The notes below the pieces were generated by a model that saw only the letters and a list, made by a program, of their open reading frames with translations, made no database searches and was not told the origin of the DNA. Position numbers and translations under genes: made by a program. From Coix lacryma-jobi var. lacryma-jobi (taxonomy: Eukaryota > Streptophyta > Magnoliopsida > Poales > Poaceae): a stretch of 64,000 bases of DNA. The stretch covers positions 13,969,950 through 14,033,949 of the forward strand of contig CM019822.1 in assembly GCA_009763385.1 (NCBI GenBank), written 5' to 3'. Below, one piece after another: positions 47,448 to 60,900 of this stretch (positions are counted from its first letter, which is position 1; each line of letters begins with the position of its first letter).

Positions 47448-49351
47448 TGAAAGGTCCTAAATGGCTAGAGGGGGGGGTGAATAGCCTATAAAAATTTCTA
47501 CAACAACACTTAAACAAACTAGTTAGACAACTAAATGAACAATAATGTATATCACTACACAAGATAAGAGAATGTAACTAACAACAAGGTATAATATTAA
47601 CTTGCAAGAAAGTAACAAATGTAAGTACGAGAGATAGAGGTGTGTATACCGAGCCGGCAAGAGATTAATAAATGAATATCAAAGAATACCACGGAGACAA
47701 GTTGACACAATAATTTTTTCTCCGAGGTTCACTTGCTTGCCGGCAAGCTACGTCCCCGTTGTAGCGATACACCCACTTGGAGGTTCACGCGCTAATAGGC
47801 ATCACACGCCTAACCCTCAATAGGGTGCCGCACAACCAACACAAGATGGGGATCCACAAGCTACGAGCAATCCACTAGAGTTACCTTTGGCGCTCCGCCG
47901 GGGAAGGTACAAGAAACCCCTTACAAATCACCGGGAGATGGCCACGAACAATCACCACTCGTGCCTTATCTCCTCCGCTGCTCCAAACCGTCTAGGTGGC
48001 GGCAACCACCAAGAGTAATAAGAATATCCGCAGCAACCACAATCGCCAAGTGCCACTAGATGCAAACTCACAAGCAAATGCACTTGGATCTCTTGATCTC
48101 ACTTGGATTCGCACTAACAAGCAAAGAGATCGGAGGGAGGGATTAGATCTTTCTCAAGAGGATGTTCAAGAAGTCAGAGAGTCAAGAAAAATATCCCCAA
48201 AGGCGGCCACGGTCAATTTATAGGGAAGGGAGGGCGACGGCCCGAACCCTACCTTTCTGCGCTTGGTCGGTAGTACCGACCCCTCCTGGGCGGTAGTACC
48301 GACAGAGTCAAACTAGCCGTTTAACACACGTCCCGCTGATTTAGGCGAGGCACCGACTCTGGTCGGTACCTCCGAGGTCGGTAGTACCGAGGTAATGGCG
48401 GTACTACCGCCAGGCCAAAATCGCCGCGAACAGAGAGCTCTGCGAAAAACCAGCCACTACCGACCTTGCGTCGGTACCACCGTGGGCGGTAGTACCGAGG
48501 TAATGGCGGTACTACCGGCAAGCCATTTTCAAAACTACAGAGAGCCTCGCGAAAAACCAGCCACTACCGACCTTGCGTCGGTACCACCGTGGGCGGTAGT
48601 ACCGAGGTAATGGCGGTACTACCGGCAAGCCATTTTCAAAACTACAGAGAGCCTCGCGAAACCCCTCAGAGCCACGGTACCACCGACACTCTGGTCGGTA
48701 CCACCGCCGGCGGTAGTACCGAGGTAATAGCGGTACCACCGCCAGGCCAAAAACGCCCCAACACAGAGAGGGCTGCACGCAGCACCTATGGGCGGTACCA
48801 CCGACCACCCTGGTCGGTACCACCGACCATACACAGAAAACTCTATTTTCTTCTCTGTGTTGATCCAAACCAACTCCAACAACTTCTCCTTTGCAAATGT
48901 GCTAACACCAACAAGTGTACAACATCATGTGCATGTGTGTTAGCATTTTCACAAACATATTCAAAGGATTCGAGTTAGCACACTAGGTCCTAATGCATAT
49001 GCATGTATGAATTCACCTAGTGGCACTTGATAACCGTGATCACTGAGATATTCCCCTCTTAATAGTACGGCTATCTATCCTAAATGCACTCACACCCTCT
49101 ATGGTGTCTTGAGTGCCAAAACAAAATTCCTATTTATACCTTTGCCTTGATCTCCATAGGATTTTGTTTTTCTCTTCTTCTTCTTCTTCCAAATGTGGAG
49201 CACTTGATCTATCTTTTGGTCATCACCACCAATACCATGATCATCATTTGGCTCCCGTACTTGGAATGTACCAACCTAGCTCATAAACACTTCATGACAA
49301 GGTTAGTACTCTAGGTGACATCAATTATCCAAAACCAAACAAGGACTTTCA
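47448..49351 (-). repeat. 5' LTR of the Sirevirus-like element
   Basis: 1904 bp, TGAAAGGTCC..GGACTTTCA, nearly identical to 27598-29497. It carries the same CGGTAGTACCG palindromes between 48260 and 48830. It would act as promoter for minus-strand transcription toward gag. Confidence 0.92.
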
Positions 49352-50986
49352 CCTGCCATAAAACTGCATCACAAACAACGTCCTCCAAATCCTGCATGAT
49401 GATACGAAAATCATAGCACACGGTATCAGATCGACCACAAATTAAATTGATTGAGAGAAAATCTAAGAAAGACATCGAAAAAATCGAAGAGGACGAGCAG
49501 GCCGCACGGGACAACGGGCCGCTAGCCAGGTCCACCTGCGCCGCCGCCTCTACGCTCGCCGGCCAGGGCGCCCGCATCGTTGCCTCCCTCACGCCGGTTA
49601 GGAGCGCAGGTGCTACCGGCCAGGTCTTCCATGGGCGCCGGCCAGGTGCCCCTGTGCCGCTGCCTCCACGCGCCTGGCTAGGCCTGGTCCACCCACCAAT
49701 GGAGGACAGGAGCAGGGATCGCACGCCGATGGAGAAAACAAGAGGAGAAGCAGAGACCTCCACCCACCATTGGAGGACAGGAGCAGGGATCACGCACCGA
49801 TGAGGAGACAAGAGGGAGCCGATACCTCCAACAGATCGAGAGTAGACGAAAGTACCGCGAGCACATATGCTGGAGAGATAAACAACATGGACCTGCTAGA
49901 GCTAGAAGATAAGGCCGTCAGCCTGTGAGCTATGACCCATTGGTAGGATAATGTGTGGTTTGATTTTTTTTTTTGTTTTTTAACCTTTCCTCTGTAGCTA
50001 GGCCGGCAGCTAAACCAATGAGACATTCTCTTTCTTTTCTTCCTCTCTTTAATAACATGATCCTTGATTTTTCCTATTTTTTTTATATTTATTTGTTGCA
50101 CTCTCATCATATATAATATAATACTAGGTTTGTGTTCGTACGTTGCTATAAATTAGCTAAAATTTTGTAATAAAAACACACAGATTGCACAAAGAATAAT
50201 AATACTGTGAACTAAACACTGGCATTAAAATGATATTTAATCTAAAAGTTGAAATTTGTAAAATTAATATAGGCCTTGTTTAGATGCAACACATTAAATG
50301 TTGGGACACTAATTTGGAGTATTAAATGTGGATTAATGATGAAACCATTCCACAACTCTGGCTAAAATCGCAATACCTTTCCATCAACAAGTGCCTTGCC
50401 AGCCTTTGCGAGTCGAGTCTGAGAGCATTGTGGCGACACTTGATTCTTTTCCTATGGCTAATAAGAAAACAGAGATTGCAATTGTGTTGACATAATTTTA
50501 ATTAGAAAGAAAAGTTATTTTTTAATTAAGACCTGGATTAGTCAATAGTTCAATTAATTAAAACGTGAGGTGAATTCTAACAAATATATGTCTAATTAAA
50601 TGCAATTATCGATGTGGTTATGTAAAAAATCAAGAGATATACGCTTGTTACAACTATCAACAAACAAACAAGTCTATAAAGTGAATCCTAACAAATACCA
50701 TGTGTCTAATTAAATACAATCATAAATGTGGTTACATAAAAACCGAGATATACTTTCGTCATAATTATCAAACAAACGAGTCCTTTTATGATATATTTAT
50801 GATTACAAATTTCGATGTGCTTTGCAATATGGGAACAAACTATCAAGATAGTATTTTCAATCTGAAATAGACTTGGCACATTGTTATATTATTACTAATA
50901 ATATTAATTTATATTATGAATATTATATTTATCATATCATTCAATAGTTTTTTCCTCCCATTGCAACACACGGGTATATTTACTAG
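49352..50986 (+). other. right arm of the split Helitron
   Basis: It starts with the second copy of the CCTGC duplication. At 49440-49870 a GC-rich block contains a ~70-bp direct repeat (copies at 49689 and 49759, core TGGAGGACAGGAGCAGGGAT) and might be a captured gene fragment, but no known domain is recognised. A worn, inverted Helitron-type 3' end (CTAGGTTTGTGTTCGTACGT) is seen at 50123-50142. The remainder is AT-rich. Confidence 0.5.
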
Positions 50987-51963
50987 TATATACACAATTG
51001 GGCAAAATATGTGTAAAAGTTGGATGAACGAGATGACCCTTATGTGGTCTCTCGATACGTGTTAAATAGATAGAGAAGAGCCCCCTATGTGGCTTATAAT
51101 TCATTCAATGTTACAACATACACATGCTAGTTCTATTCCTAGCAAAGCGGTTACACCACAATCTAGACATGGACTAAGCTACGCCATGTACATTTGATGG
51201 TCCAAAATAATCCTAGTCCAAGCACTATATTCAACAATATGTGCCAGGATAAAAGGACCGATATGATTTACTATGACAAATGGGTCTAAAAAAACTCATA
51301 GGTTTGCAGGTTTAGATACTACAATCCCATACTCAAGCTCTTAAACCCACTAGGTCTATCTTTTTACCAATTAGTAAACCCACAGGTAAATAAGTTAACT
51401 CGTACCCTTGCTTTGATAGGGTAAAAAACTCATCCCGTTTCGGGTATCCACTGTCATCTTGGTTTGTCTGGTAGTTTTCAGACGTTCGTGGCTGAAATTT
51501 CTGAAGAGAAAGAACTGCTTTCCGGCCCAGTCTATAATACAGGCGGGCCTAATGATACCAAGCCCTAGAATGTTTTAGTTGCTACCTATACAGTCTCCAA
51601 CTACAGACAAGTTACAGAATTACAGAGGTCGCTGAACATCAAAAATTCTATTTTGCTAGTCACTCTTACAGACAATTACAGCTCACAAGTACTGAGACTC
51701 AGCAAGTCAACGACAGCAGCGAACATATCACGAAACTAAACAACTACCGGCACAACAAAAGGCTCTACAAACAAAAATGCATACTTCTGGTTGGGCTCTC
51801 CACAGATGATCTTCAGCTACTTTCCCGGCCAATGCTGTGCTCAAGGTCTCTACTCGTGTTATCGTGTAATTGTGTTAACGGTATCGGCAGCAACAAGTGG
51901 ATATATACAGTGGGGCCAAGAGGCGTCGTCTCATCTCTACCTTTACACAGCTGCTAACTGTTA
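50987..51963. other. intergenic and 3' region of HAK
   Basis: AT-rich to about 51450, then the probable 3' UTR of the minus-strand HAK gene. No gene is seen. Confidence 0.4.
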
Positions 51964-54900
51964 TCAGACCTGGTAGACCATCCCTACCTCCAGAGTGGAG
52001 GCATGGGGTATGTTTGCAGCGTATGCAGGGCCACGGCTGTTCTTCCTCAAGAACTCGTAGAGGAAGTTTATCACAATTCGCTTTATGAAACTTGACCCAC
52101 TCTTCGCCTTCATGTATGAGTGCCCCAGGATGAAGGACATGCCTGCCTCCCTAGCGTCCATGAGCTCCTGCAGCTCGCGGCGCACCTCACTGTCCACCTG
52201 AGCACTCTTCGGTATCAGGAACCTTGCTTTCTTTCGCTTGGGTGCTGCATTGTGTGGGTCTACCTCCTTATGAGGGGATACAGATGCGTCAAGTTCTCCA
52301 TCCTCTTCCAACATATTAATTCCAGTACTGATGGTGGACAGCTTCTCAGAGGGCTTATCTGTGTCCTCGATGAAGCCATTCTTGTCATATTCCCCACTGC
52401 TGCGGATGAACTCTGCAATGTTGCCGACTAGCTCCTTCTCGAACTCTAGGTCATCCTTCTGCACATCGCGATAGCCATATCTGACAATGACCCTGTATAG
52501 CCTATACTCTTTTGGACCAATGCGACCCACCAGAAATCGTTCCTCAGGCTGCACATGCGGCACAGGAACTGATTTGACACAGAGGAATACCAGTACCTGA
52601 TAAAAAAACAATTGTGAGAACTCTACAAGTTACATCCATAAATTGACCCATACACTGATGCTACTTATTCAGATCTCTGGGCAGTGCATTCAGAAAAACT
52701 GTTGCTTGATATGCTTATGAGCTATGGAGTGATAAGTTACCTGGTGAAACGCAGGCAAGTTGGTGACAAAGTGGGAGAAGATAGCTGGAATTCCAGACAT
52801 AAGTTCTGTATGTATTAGCCCAATGCCTCGAACGCGAACAATGCCCAGTGAAGGACCAAGGTTTAAGAGCCAGTTTACTGAAACCTTGTTTTGCACATCG
52901 AACTCATACTTCTTTATTGTGCCGTAGTGCCAGACACACATGACCACCATAAATATGAAGGAGAGAGTAATAGGAACCCAAGCACCTTCATGAAACTTGA
53001 CAAGGGAAGCTGAGAAGTAGATTACTTCGATCGTGCCAAAGAAAAGCAGGAAACCAAGGGCAAGGAAGATACTCTTGTTCCAGCAAAGCACAATAACGAG
53101 TGACATTAAGCAAGTGGTAACAAGCATGACAGTTATTACTGCCAGCCCTGTATCAAGAGAAGTGGGAGAAACCACAACAATTATATATGAGCTTCGCTTC
53201 AATGTATGAATAACTATATGAATATGAGTTTTTTTACCTTGTGCATTTGCCAAGTGCTTTGTGTCTCTGAAGCCAATAGTAACAGCCAGGCAGAGTATCA
53301 TCAGCATCCAATTGATTTCTGGTATGTATATCTGACCATGCACTGTTGAGGATGTGTGCACAATCTTCACTCCAGGGAAACAACTTAATGAAGAGCACTG
53401 CTTGATGATCGAAAAGGTTCCAGTAATGATTGCCTGACTCCCAACTACAGCTGCTAGTATAGCAATCACCAGAATAGGCCATCTGAGTGTTTCTACAAAC
53501 AAAGTTGCATCATCAGTGCTTCGAAACATGCAGGTGTTTTTAACGGAATTCTGTAAAAACAAATTACTACTTTAATAATTGTTGGAGGTAACAGAGAAAA
53601 TAATTAGCCAGGGCAACTCTCCCAGGCGACTGCATTGCAATATATAGAGGATAAGTACTGCATTGATTACATACAGCTCACTAGAGCTTTAACTAGACAG
53701 AATAGCTGCCTGGGTACCCGCACAACTCTTGGGCTACCCAAGGACTTAATGGCATAGATTAACTAAAAACTTAAATACACTAAATGTGCCTGGGAAGCAG
53801 GGCTTACAGCTACAGTTCTCCCCCTAAGACCTGCTTCAACCCTTCTTGATCTGCTTGATGCCAATTCTGCTTCTCATATCTTCAAGCTTGGCCTTGCCCA
53901 AAGCCTTAGTGAGAATGTCTGCCAATTGATCAGCTGTAGGGATGTACTCAGTCCTGATGCTGCCTTCTTCAATACAATCCCTGATAAAATGTTGCTTAAC
54001 TCTGATATGTTTGCTCCTGTCATGGAAGACAGGGTTCTTAGCAAGTGCAATTGCAGACTTGTTGTCAACCCTCAGTTCCACAGTCTCCACCTTTCTTCCC
54101 AACAAATCAGCCAACAATCTTGATAGCCACAGGGCCTGTGTTGCTGCTGAAGTCATAGCCACATATTCAGCCTCACAACTAGACAAAGCCACCACCCTCT
54201 GCTTGATAGATTGCCAGCTGACCAAGCTGTTGCCAAGGAAGAACAGACAACCTGTTGTGCTTTTGCTGGAGTCAATATCACCGGCTAGGTCTGAATCACA
54301 GTAGCCCACAAACCTAGCAGAATTTGGGGCTCTTTTGAACTGCAGACCATAGTCCAATGTTCCAGCCAAGTACCTCAGCACCCTCTTGACTGCTTGCTGG
54401 TGCTCAGTGGTCGGTTTCTCCAAGAATCTGCTCACATAGCCCACTGAGAAAGCCAAATCAGGCCTAGTATGAACCAGGTATCTCAAGCTTCCAACCAGCC
54501 TCCTATACTGAGTTGGATCCACCTCCTTGGCAGTGCTATGCTTGCTGAGCTTCAGGCGCTCTTCCATTGGTGTAGCTGCTGGATTGCAATCAGACATGCC
54601 TCCCAGTTCTAGGATTTTCTTGGCATAGTGAGTCTGCTTCATGGTGGTCCCATTCTTGCCTTGCTGCACTTCAATGCCAAGGTAGAAACTGAGCAAACCC
54701 AAGTCACTCATCTCAAAGGTGGATTTCATCCTTTCCTTGAAAGCCTTTACTTCATCTTTGACTGCTCCAGTGATGATCAGATCATCAACATAGACCCCAA
54801 CCAGCAACACTGAGCCCTCTGAACCTTTCCTGTAAATTGCTGCTTCATGTTTGCTCTGTTTGAACCCCATTTCCTTCAGAGTAGAGTCCAACTTAGCGTT

Positions 54901-57900
54901 CCACGCCCTGGGTGCCTGCTTCAGCCCATACAAAGCCTTGTGCAGGCGATATACCTTGCTTTCTTCCCCAGGAATAGCAAACCCAGGTGGCTGCTGGACA
55001 TATACTTCTTCCTTGAGCTCTCCATTTAGAAAAGCTGACTTGACATCCATATGATGAACAGTCCATCCTTCCTGGGCAGCTAGAGCAAGCAGCAGTCTCA
55101 CTGATTCTATGCGCGCAACAGGAGCGAACACATCCTCATAATCAACACCCTCTTGCTGTACAAACCCACGAGCAACAAGCCGAGCCTTGTGCTTGATCAC
55201 ATCTCCTTTCTCATCTTTCTTCAGCTTGTAGACCCATTTTAGAGAAATTGGCCGATGGCCAGCTCGGGGAGACACAAGCTCCCAGGTGCCATTGCGCTCA
55301 ACAGCGCGCAGCTCCTCTTTCATTGCTGCCTGCCATGCAGGATCATCTTTTGCCTCTGCATAAGAAATGGGTTCCCCAGAGTGGGTGAGGTGGAGTTCTG
55401 CGAACAAGCGCTGCGCCGGCGGCGGAACTTCCTGTTCCCCGCCCAATATGCCATCTATGGTACGATAGCGCAGCTGCTCGTCGTTGTGATAAGCGTCCAG
55501 CCGTTCCTCATCATCTTCCAAGGGAGTCACGTGCTCCACTTGTGGGCTGGCTGGAGCTGGTGGTGGTGAAGGCGTTCTGGATGTCTCAGACACCTCTTCT
55601 CCTGCATCAAGCACCGATTCTGCTGCTGGGAAAGCTTCAGGTGAGGCAGAATGGGGGGGAGGAGATGAGTGTGACTGCACTGAACCTCCAGCTCCAGGGA
55701 CTTCTTCCTCCCAAGGAAATTCCACCACAAAATCACTACCAGCTGCCCCAGACGTACCTGCTGCTGGTGATGTCCAATCCCAACCTCTTCCTTCATCAAA
55801 AACCACATCTCGGCTGACACGTACACGCTGAGATGTTGGATCAAAAACTCGATAGGCTTTTGCTCCTTCAGCATAGCCAATAAATACTCCAGCTTCACCA
55901 CGATCATCAAGTTTCCTGAGCTGAGACAAACGGCGAGTATATGCCACACAACCAAACACCTTCAGATGGCCAACAGTGGGTGCTCGGCCATGCCATGCTT
56001 CATAGGGAGTGACATCACCTAGAGCCTTGGTTGGTGACCGATTCAGAATATGCACAGCAGTCATCACTGCCTCCCCCCAAAACTTGGCTGGCATCTGGCG
56101 CTGCTTGAGTAAGGCACGTGCCATGGCCACCACGGTTTGATTTCTACGCTCCACCACGCCATTCTGCTGTGGTGAATGAGGAGCACTGTAATGCCTTTTG
56201 ACTCCTTCATTGGCACAATAAGCAGCAAATTCTGCAACAGTAAACTCTCCTCCATTATCTGTGCGCAGAACTTTCAGTTTACGCCCACTCTCCACCTCTG
56301 CAGCAGCCTTCACCTTCTTGATAGCATCTGCTGCAGCATCCTTAGATGACAGCAGCACTGCCCACATGAATCGTGTGGCATCATCTACAAGCAGCAGAAT
56401 ATAGCGATTACCTGCCGAAGTTGCTGGTGTAACTGGCCCACAGAGATCACCATGCACCAATTCAAGGTGATCCTGAGCACGATATGTTGCTGCAGCAGGA
56501 AATGATCGCCTCCTCTGTTTGGTGGTGACACAAGTGTCACACACTTGCTCAACATGATCGATCTTTGGCATCCCTCTTGCCATTTCCTCCTTGCCAAGCC
56601 TCCGCAGGGCCTCAAAATTCAGATGCCCAAAACGCTCATGCCATTGCCACGCCTCCTCATCCCTGCGCGCAGCAAGACACACTGGCTGTGCTGTCTTCAT
56701 ATGCAGTACATACAACCGGTTCGCGCCACGCCTCACCTTGGCCAGTAAGCGACCGCTGCTGCGTTCCCAAATCCGCAGTACTCCATCATCAATCACCACC
56801 TTTGAGCCATTCTCATCAAGTTGACCGAGGCTCATGATCGAATTCTTCAACGCCGGAATGAAATAAACTCCATGAAGAACACGATGCTCACCAGTCTTCG
56901 CTTCAAAAACAATTGAGCCAACGCCCTTGATTTCCACCTTGGACGCGTCCCCGAACCGAACCGTGCCTCGAACGTTCGTGTTCAGGTCTGAAAACAGGTC
57001 ACGCCGCCCAGTCATGTGGTGTGTTGCGCCTGAATCAAGGTACCAGCCGCCAGCCATCTCTTCATCATCTGCTCCCAGATAAGCACGCGCACGTGGCTCA
57101 AAGAACTCAACACGCTGCGCTGTATAGTTGAGCTCCGGCGTGCTCTGTTCCATCTCAACGAAACCGTGAGACAGAAACAGAGCTGCATCTTCCTCACACT
57201 CAGCAAACTGGGCACGCCCTTCATGTCCTCCTTGCTGCCCAGCTTGGTTACCGCCGCCACGGCCTCCTCCACGGTTTCCGCCGCCGCGTCCACCACGATT
57301 TCCTCCCCCGCCGCCGCGCTCTGCTCCATCACGGCGCGGCTGGGGACATTCACGCGCCCAATGCCCTTCCTGATGGCAGTTGAGGCACGTGTTGGGGCCA
57401 ACACGGCCGGCGCCATTGCCTTCTCTACGTCCGCCGCCACGGCCAGCATCTCTGCCCCGTCCGCGTCCACCTCCGCGGCTGCGTCCTCCGCCACCGCCGC
57501 GCTGGTTCTTGAAACCAGAACCGCCAGCTTCTTCTGCGCCTTTCTTCTCCTTCTTCAAACGCGCACGCCACTGCTCCTCAGTGTACAGCAGCTTGCCGTT
57601 GATGGACACCGGCTCTGTCACAGCTTGCGCTTCACGGTCATCCACCGCCTTGAGCCTTCCTGTCACCTCTTCAAGCGTGAGCGCCTCGAAGTCGAGGAAC
57701 TGCTCAATGGCGACGACGATCTGCGCGTACTTGGTCGGCACCGTGCGCAGAAACTTTTCCACAACACACGCCTCATCGATGTCCCTGTCTCCATGAAGCA
57801 CCAGCTGCTGGTGCAGAGTTGACAGCCGCAGGGCAAAATCCTCCACCGGCTCGCCAGGCTTGACGTCAATGTTCTCCCATTCCCGACGCAGTCGCTGCAA

Positions 57901-60900
57901 CGTCGCTCGGCGGACCCTGTCCACACCGATACGAGTCGCAGCGATGGCATCCCATGCCTCCTTTGCCGTCGCCTTGTCGAGGAGCGGGAGCCCCAACTCC
58001 TTGGGCACAGCCGCGACGATCACCTCCAGAGCTCGCCTGTCGTCGCGAAACTGCACTGGGCCTCCTTCAACAGCTTCCCAGAGGTCGCGCGCCTGCATCC
58101 TGAGCTTCATCGTCTGGCTCCACTCATAATAATTGGTCTTGTCCAGCATTGGCCATGATGTGCCGCTGCCGGAATCGCGGTAGACCACCCTGCCTTGCGG
58201 CGACTCATAGCGACCGCCGCCACGACGCCTTCGGTCACGCAGTGGTGACAGCGAACGGCGCCTGTCCCGCGGCGGAGTCCGCGGCCGCCGGTTCCTCCGG
58301 TCCTCCTCTTCTTCTTCCACCTCCTCCTCCTCATCTCCCTTCTCCGCTGCTATCTCCGCCCGCAGCTCCTGCGCTGTCCTGGCCGCCGCCTCCGCGGCTG
58401 CTGCAGCCTGCTGTGCCGCCTTGACAGCCAGCGCCGCCGCCTCCTCTGCTGCCTTCAGGCGCGCAGCCCTGCCAGAGGGGTCGCCCAGCTCGCCCTCAGT
58501 GGCTCCCTTGGCCTTCCTAGCCCGGCGCTCAGCGGAGGTTGACGTCATGGAGAAGATGAGAAGGTGAGAAGGTGTCTAACCTAGGCTCCGATGCCAATTG
58601 TTGGAGGTAACAGAGAAAATAATTAGCCAGGGCAACTCTCCCAGGCGACTGCATTGCAATATATAGAGGATAAGTACTGCATTGATTACATACAGCTCAC
58701 TAGAGCTTTAACTAGACAGAATAGCTGCCTGGGTACCCGCACAACTCTTGGGCTACCCAAGGACTTAATGGCATAGATTAACTAAAAACTTAAATACACT
58801 AAATGTGCCTGGGAAGCAGGGCTTACAGCTACAATAATAGCATTTTTAAAGGAAAAAAAGATGAGGGAAGTTAAAGAAATTACCTGGTACTGACACATAA
58901 AAGCCAATATGATAACTGCTCTCAATGTTGTGATGTTGTGAAATAAAAGCTGCTTGTCCCATATAAGCCAATACAAGTGCAGGATAAACCACGGATACGA
59001 ATGCAATCTGTTGGGATTTTTTTTTCAAAAAAAAAAGATCGTTAAGAATCTGAAGACAGTTTCAACATTTATGTTTTCCTTTTTCAAGTGTGGTGAGTAG
59101 CACAATCAAGATTTGGAGACCAAGAAAATGTTGACATCTCTAGGATACTGAGTATATGAATATAAAGAATTACAGAAATGCTGACAAAACTTAAACATGC
59201 ATCGAGTACAGATACAAACACACATCTAGTACAGATACTTGGTTGATCTTTCAAAGAAATCAGTAAATTAATAGTGTGGTTTGCATGAAAATTTAAATAT
59301 TCCAACCCTATAATTAAAAGATTTCAGTCACGAGGCAGATTCTTTCAGGAAAGGAATTGATTCAACAAAAAATTCGTAAGGAAAAAAACTATGTGGATTA
59401 AAAAATAGTTTAAATGTTTAGGATAATTAGAAAAATATACTAAGGATTCTTGGTGTGTTACAATTTTTTCTACATTTGTAGAAGTCTAAATTATGACGGA
59501 CATAGGCAAATACCATGAAAATAGGAGTTCTAATGAGAGTCGTGTAAACAACTGGAATATATTGTTAATTTTCCTGTACAGAGAATAAGAACCTGAGGTA
59601 AACTAGATATTATTTTATTATCAAGAAAAAGGTGAACATTGGGAATCAGTAGAATTTTGTAAATATAACACATAACAGTACTTGCTGTTGTAAGTTGCAA
59701 CAATTAACAAACTCGTCTATACCTGGATTGATGATTGCGAAAAATGTCCAAGATCTGCATACATAGCTTCAGAGCCTAAAAGTTTCACCAATAATTTAAA
59801 AAAAAAAAGTGTCAGACTTCTGTCACTAGAATTCAGGTATTGCCGCAGTCAAGCATTAAGCAACAGCAGCCTAACTTGTCTGTACCTGTCACACAAAGAA
59901 GGATTCCACCCAGTGACATCCAGCCACCAGTTTGAGTCTTCTTGAGGAATTGATACATGTAGTATGGCGAGAGGGCTCGATAAACATGGTGGTCCCAATG
60001 GATGATATTGTAGAGGCCTATTGCACTTATGCAGAGAAGCCAAATGCATACGATTGGTGCAAAAAGAAACCCAACTTTGTGTGTGCCGTAGTGTTGCAGC
60101 GCAAACAAGCATATAAGTATGGCACAAGCCACTGGGAGTTCTATATCTACACATAAACAAGTTCCAGTAAGCATCTCATAAGCATGGTATAATCAAACAT
60201 ACATAGAGCTGACTAGAACTAACACAATTCAACAGTAAATAAAACACCCTATATGCATTCTACCATGTGCTATATATAGCACAATCAGAGAAAGGATTTA
60301 ACCTACATTTGTGTTGTTCCTTCTCCAACGACAACTCAAGCCCAGATACTGCAGAAAACACTGCAGACAGAGCAACATCAATAGCATCAGAAACAAATAT
60401 AATGCGATGAAGACCAACCATCCAGTACCAAGACCGGCAAGGGGTCGAACCTGAGACTGCAGGGGTGAGCACGCCGTCCCCGATGACCATACATGTCCCT
60501 AGCAGTGCGAACAGAAGCAACAGCCGCTGCAGCACTCTGTACTTCTCCAGCACCGCCCTGACCCTGGACACGGGCCGCTCGCCACGACGCCCGGTGACCT
60601 TCTCTTCCTCCATGAGCTCATCTCTGGTGCCGCCGCCGGGCAGGAGGCCGGCGCGGACGTGGCGGCAGATGAGGGAGTAGAGCGCAAAGGTGCCGCCCTC
60701 CCCGCCGTCGTCGGCACGGAGCACGATGAGCACGTACTTGAGGAGGGTGATGAGGGTCAGCGTCCAGAAGACGAATGAGAGCACGCCGTAGATCTCCTCG
60801 TTGCCCTCCGAGTGCTGGATGTCGTTGCCGGCGAAGGCGCTCTTGTAGACGTAGAGCGGCGACGTGGCCACGTCGCCGTACACCACCCCGAGGCTCTGGT

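Larger units (their letters stand above)
27598..49351 (-). mobile_element. Sirevirus-like Copia retrotransposon, nested and interrupted
   Basis: The LTRs are 27598-29497 (3') and 47448-49351 (5'), TG..CA, with a perfect 5-bp target duplication CCTGC (27593-27597 and 49352-49356). The primer site next to the 5' LTR reads TTGGTATCGGAGCA on the minus strand, matching the initiator methionine tRNA. A purine tract AAAAAGGGGGAGAT abuts the 3' LTR. gag and pol are both on the minus strand. Two later insertions (31564-38797 and 42935-47339) break pol and gag; without them the element is about 10.1 kb. Long LTRs, a large acidic gag with two zinc knuckles and repeated purine tracts fit the Sirevirus lineage. 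By eye the LTRs differ by about six substitutions and two short indels, suggesting a young insertion. Confidence 0.88.
27195..50986 (+). mobile_element. second Helitron of the same family, split by a retrotransposon
   Basis: The left end A/TCAATACCTAATAATAATAA matches the 5' end of the Helitron at 2840. The right end (CCCATTGCAACACACGGG, then CTAG at 50983-50986 followed by T) matches its 3' hairpin and terminus. Removing the Sirevirus-like insertion and one 5-bp duplication leaves about 2.0 kb. The left arm is 27195-27597 and the right arm 49352-50986. No helicase is present. The right arm contains a GC-rich possible captured fragment (49440-49870). Confidence 0.7.
53580..58833 (-). mobile_element. 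complete Copia retrotransposon in HAK intron 6
   Basis: 5254 bp with 235-bp LTRs at both ends that read identical, TG..CA, and a perfect 5-bp duplication ATAAT (53575-53579 and 58834-58838). The minus-strand primer site TTGGCATCGGAGCC follows the 5' LTR (58599-58833). A purine tract TTAGGGGGAGAAC precedes the 3' LTR (53580-53814). One uninterrupted gag-pol frame lies between. All parts needed for transposition appear present. It has the same orientation as the host gene. Confidence 0.95.
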
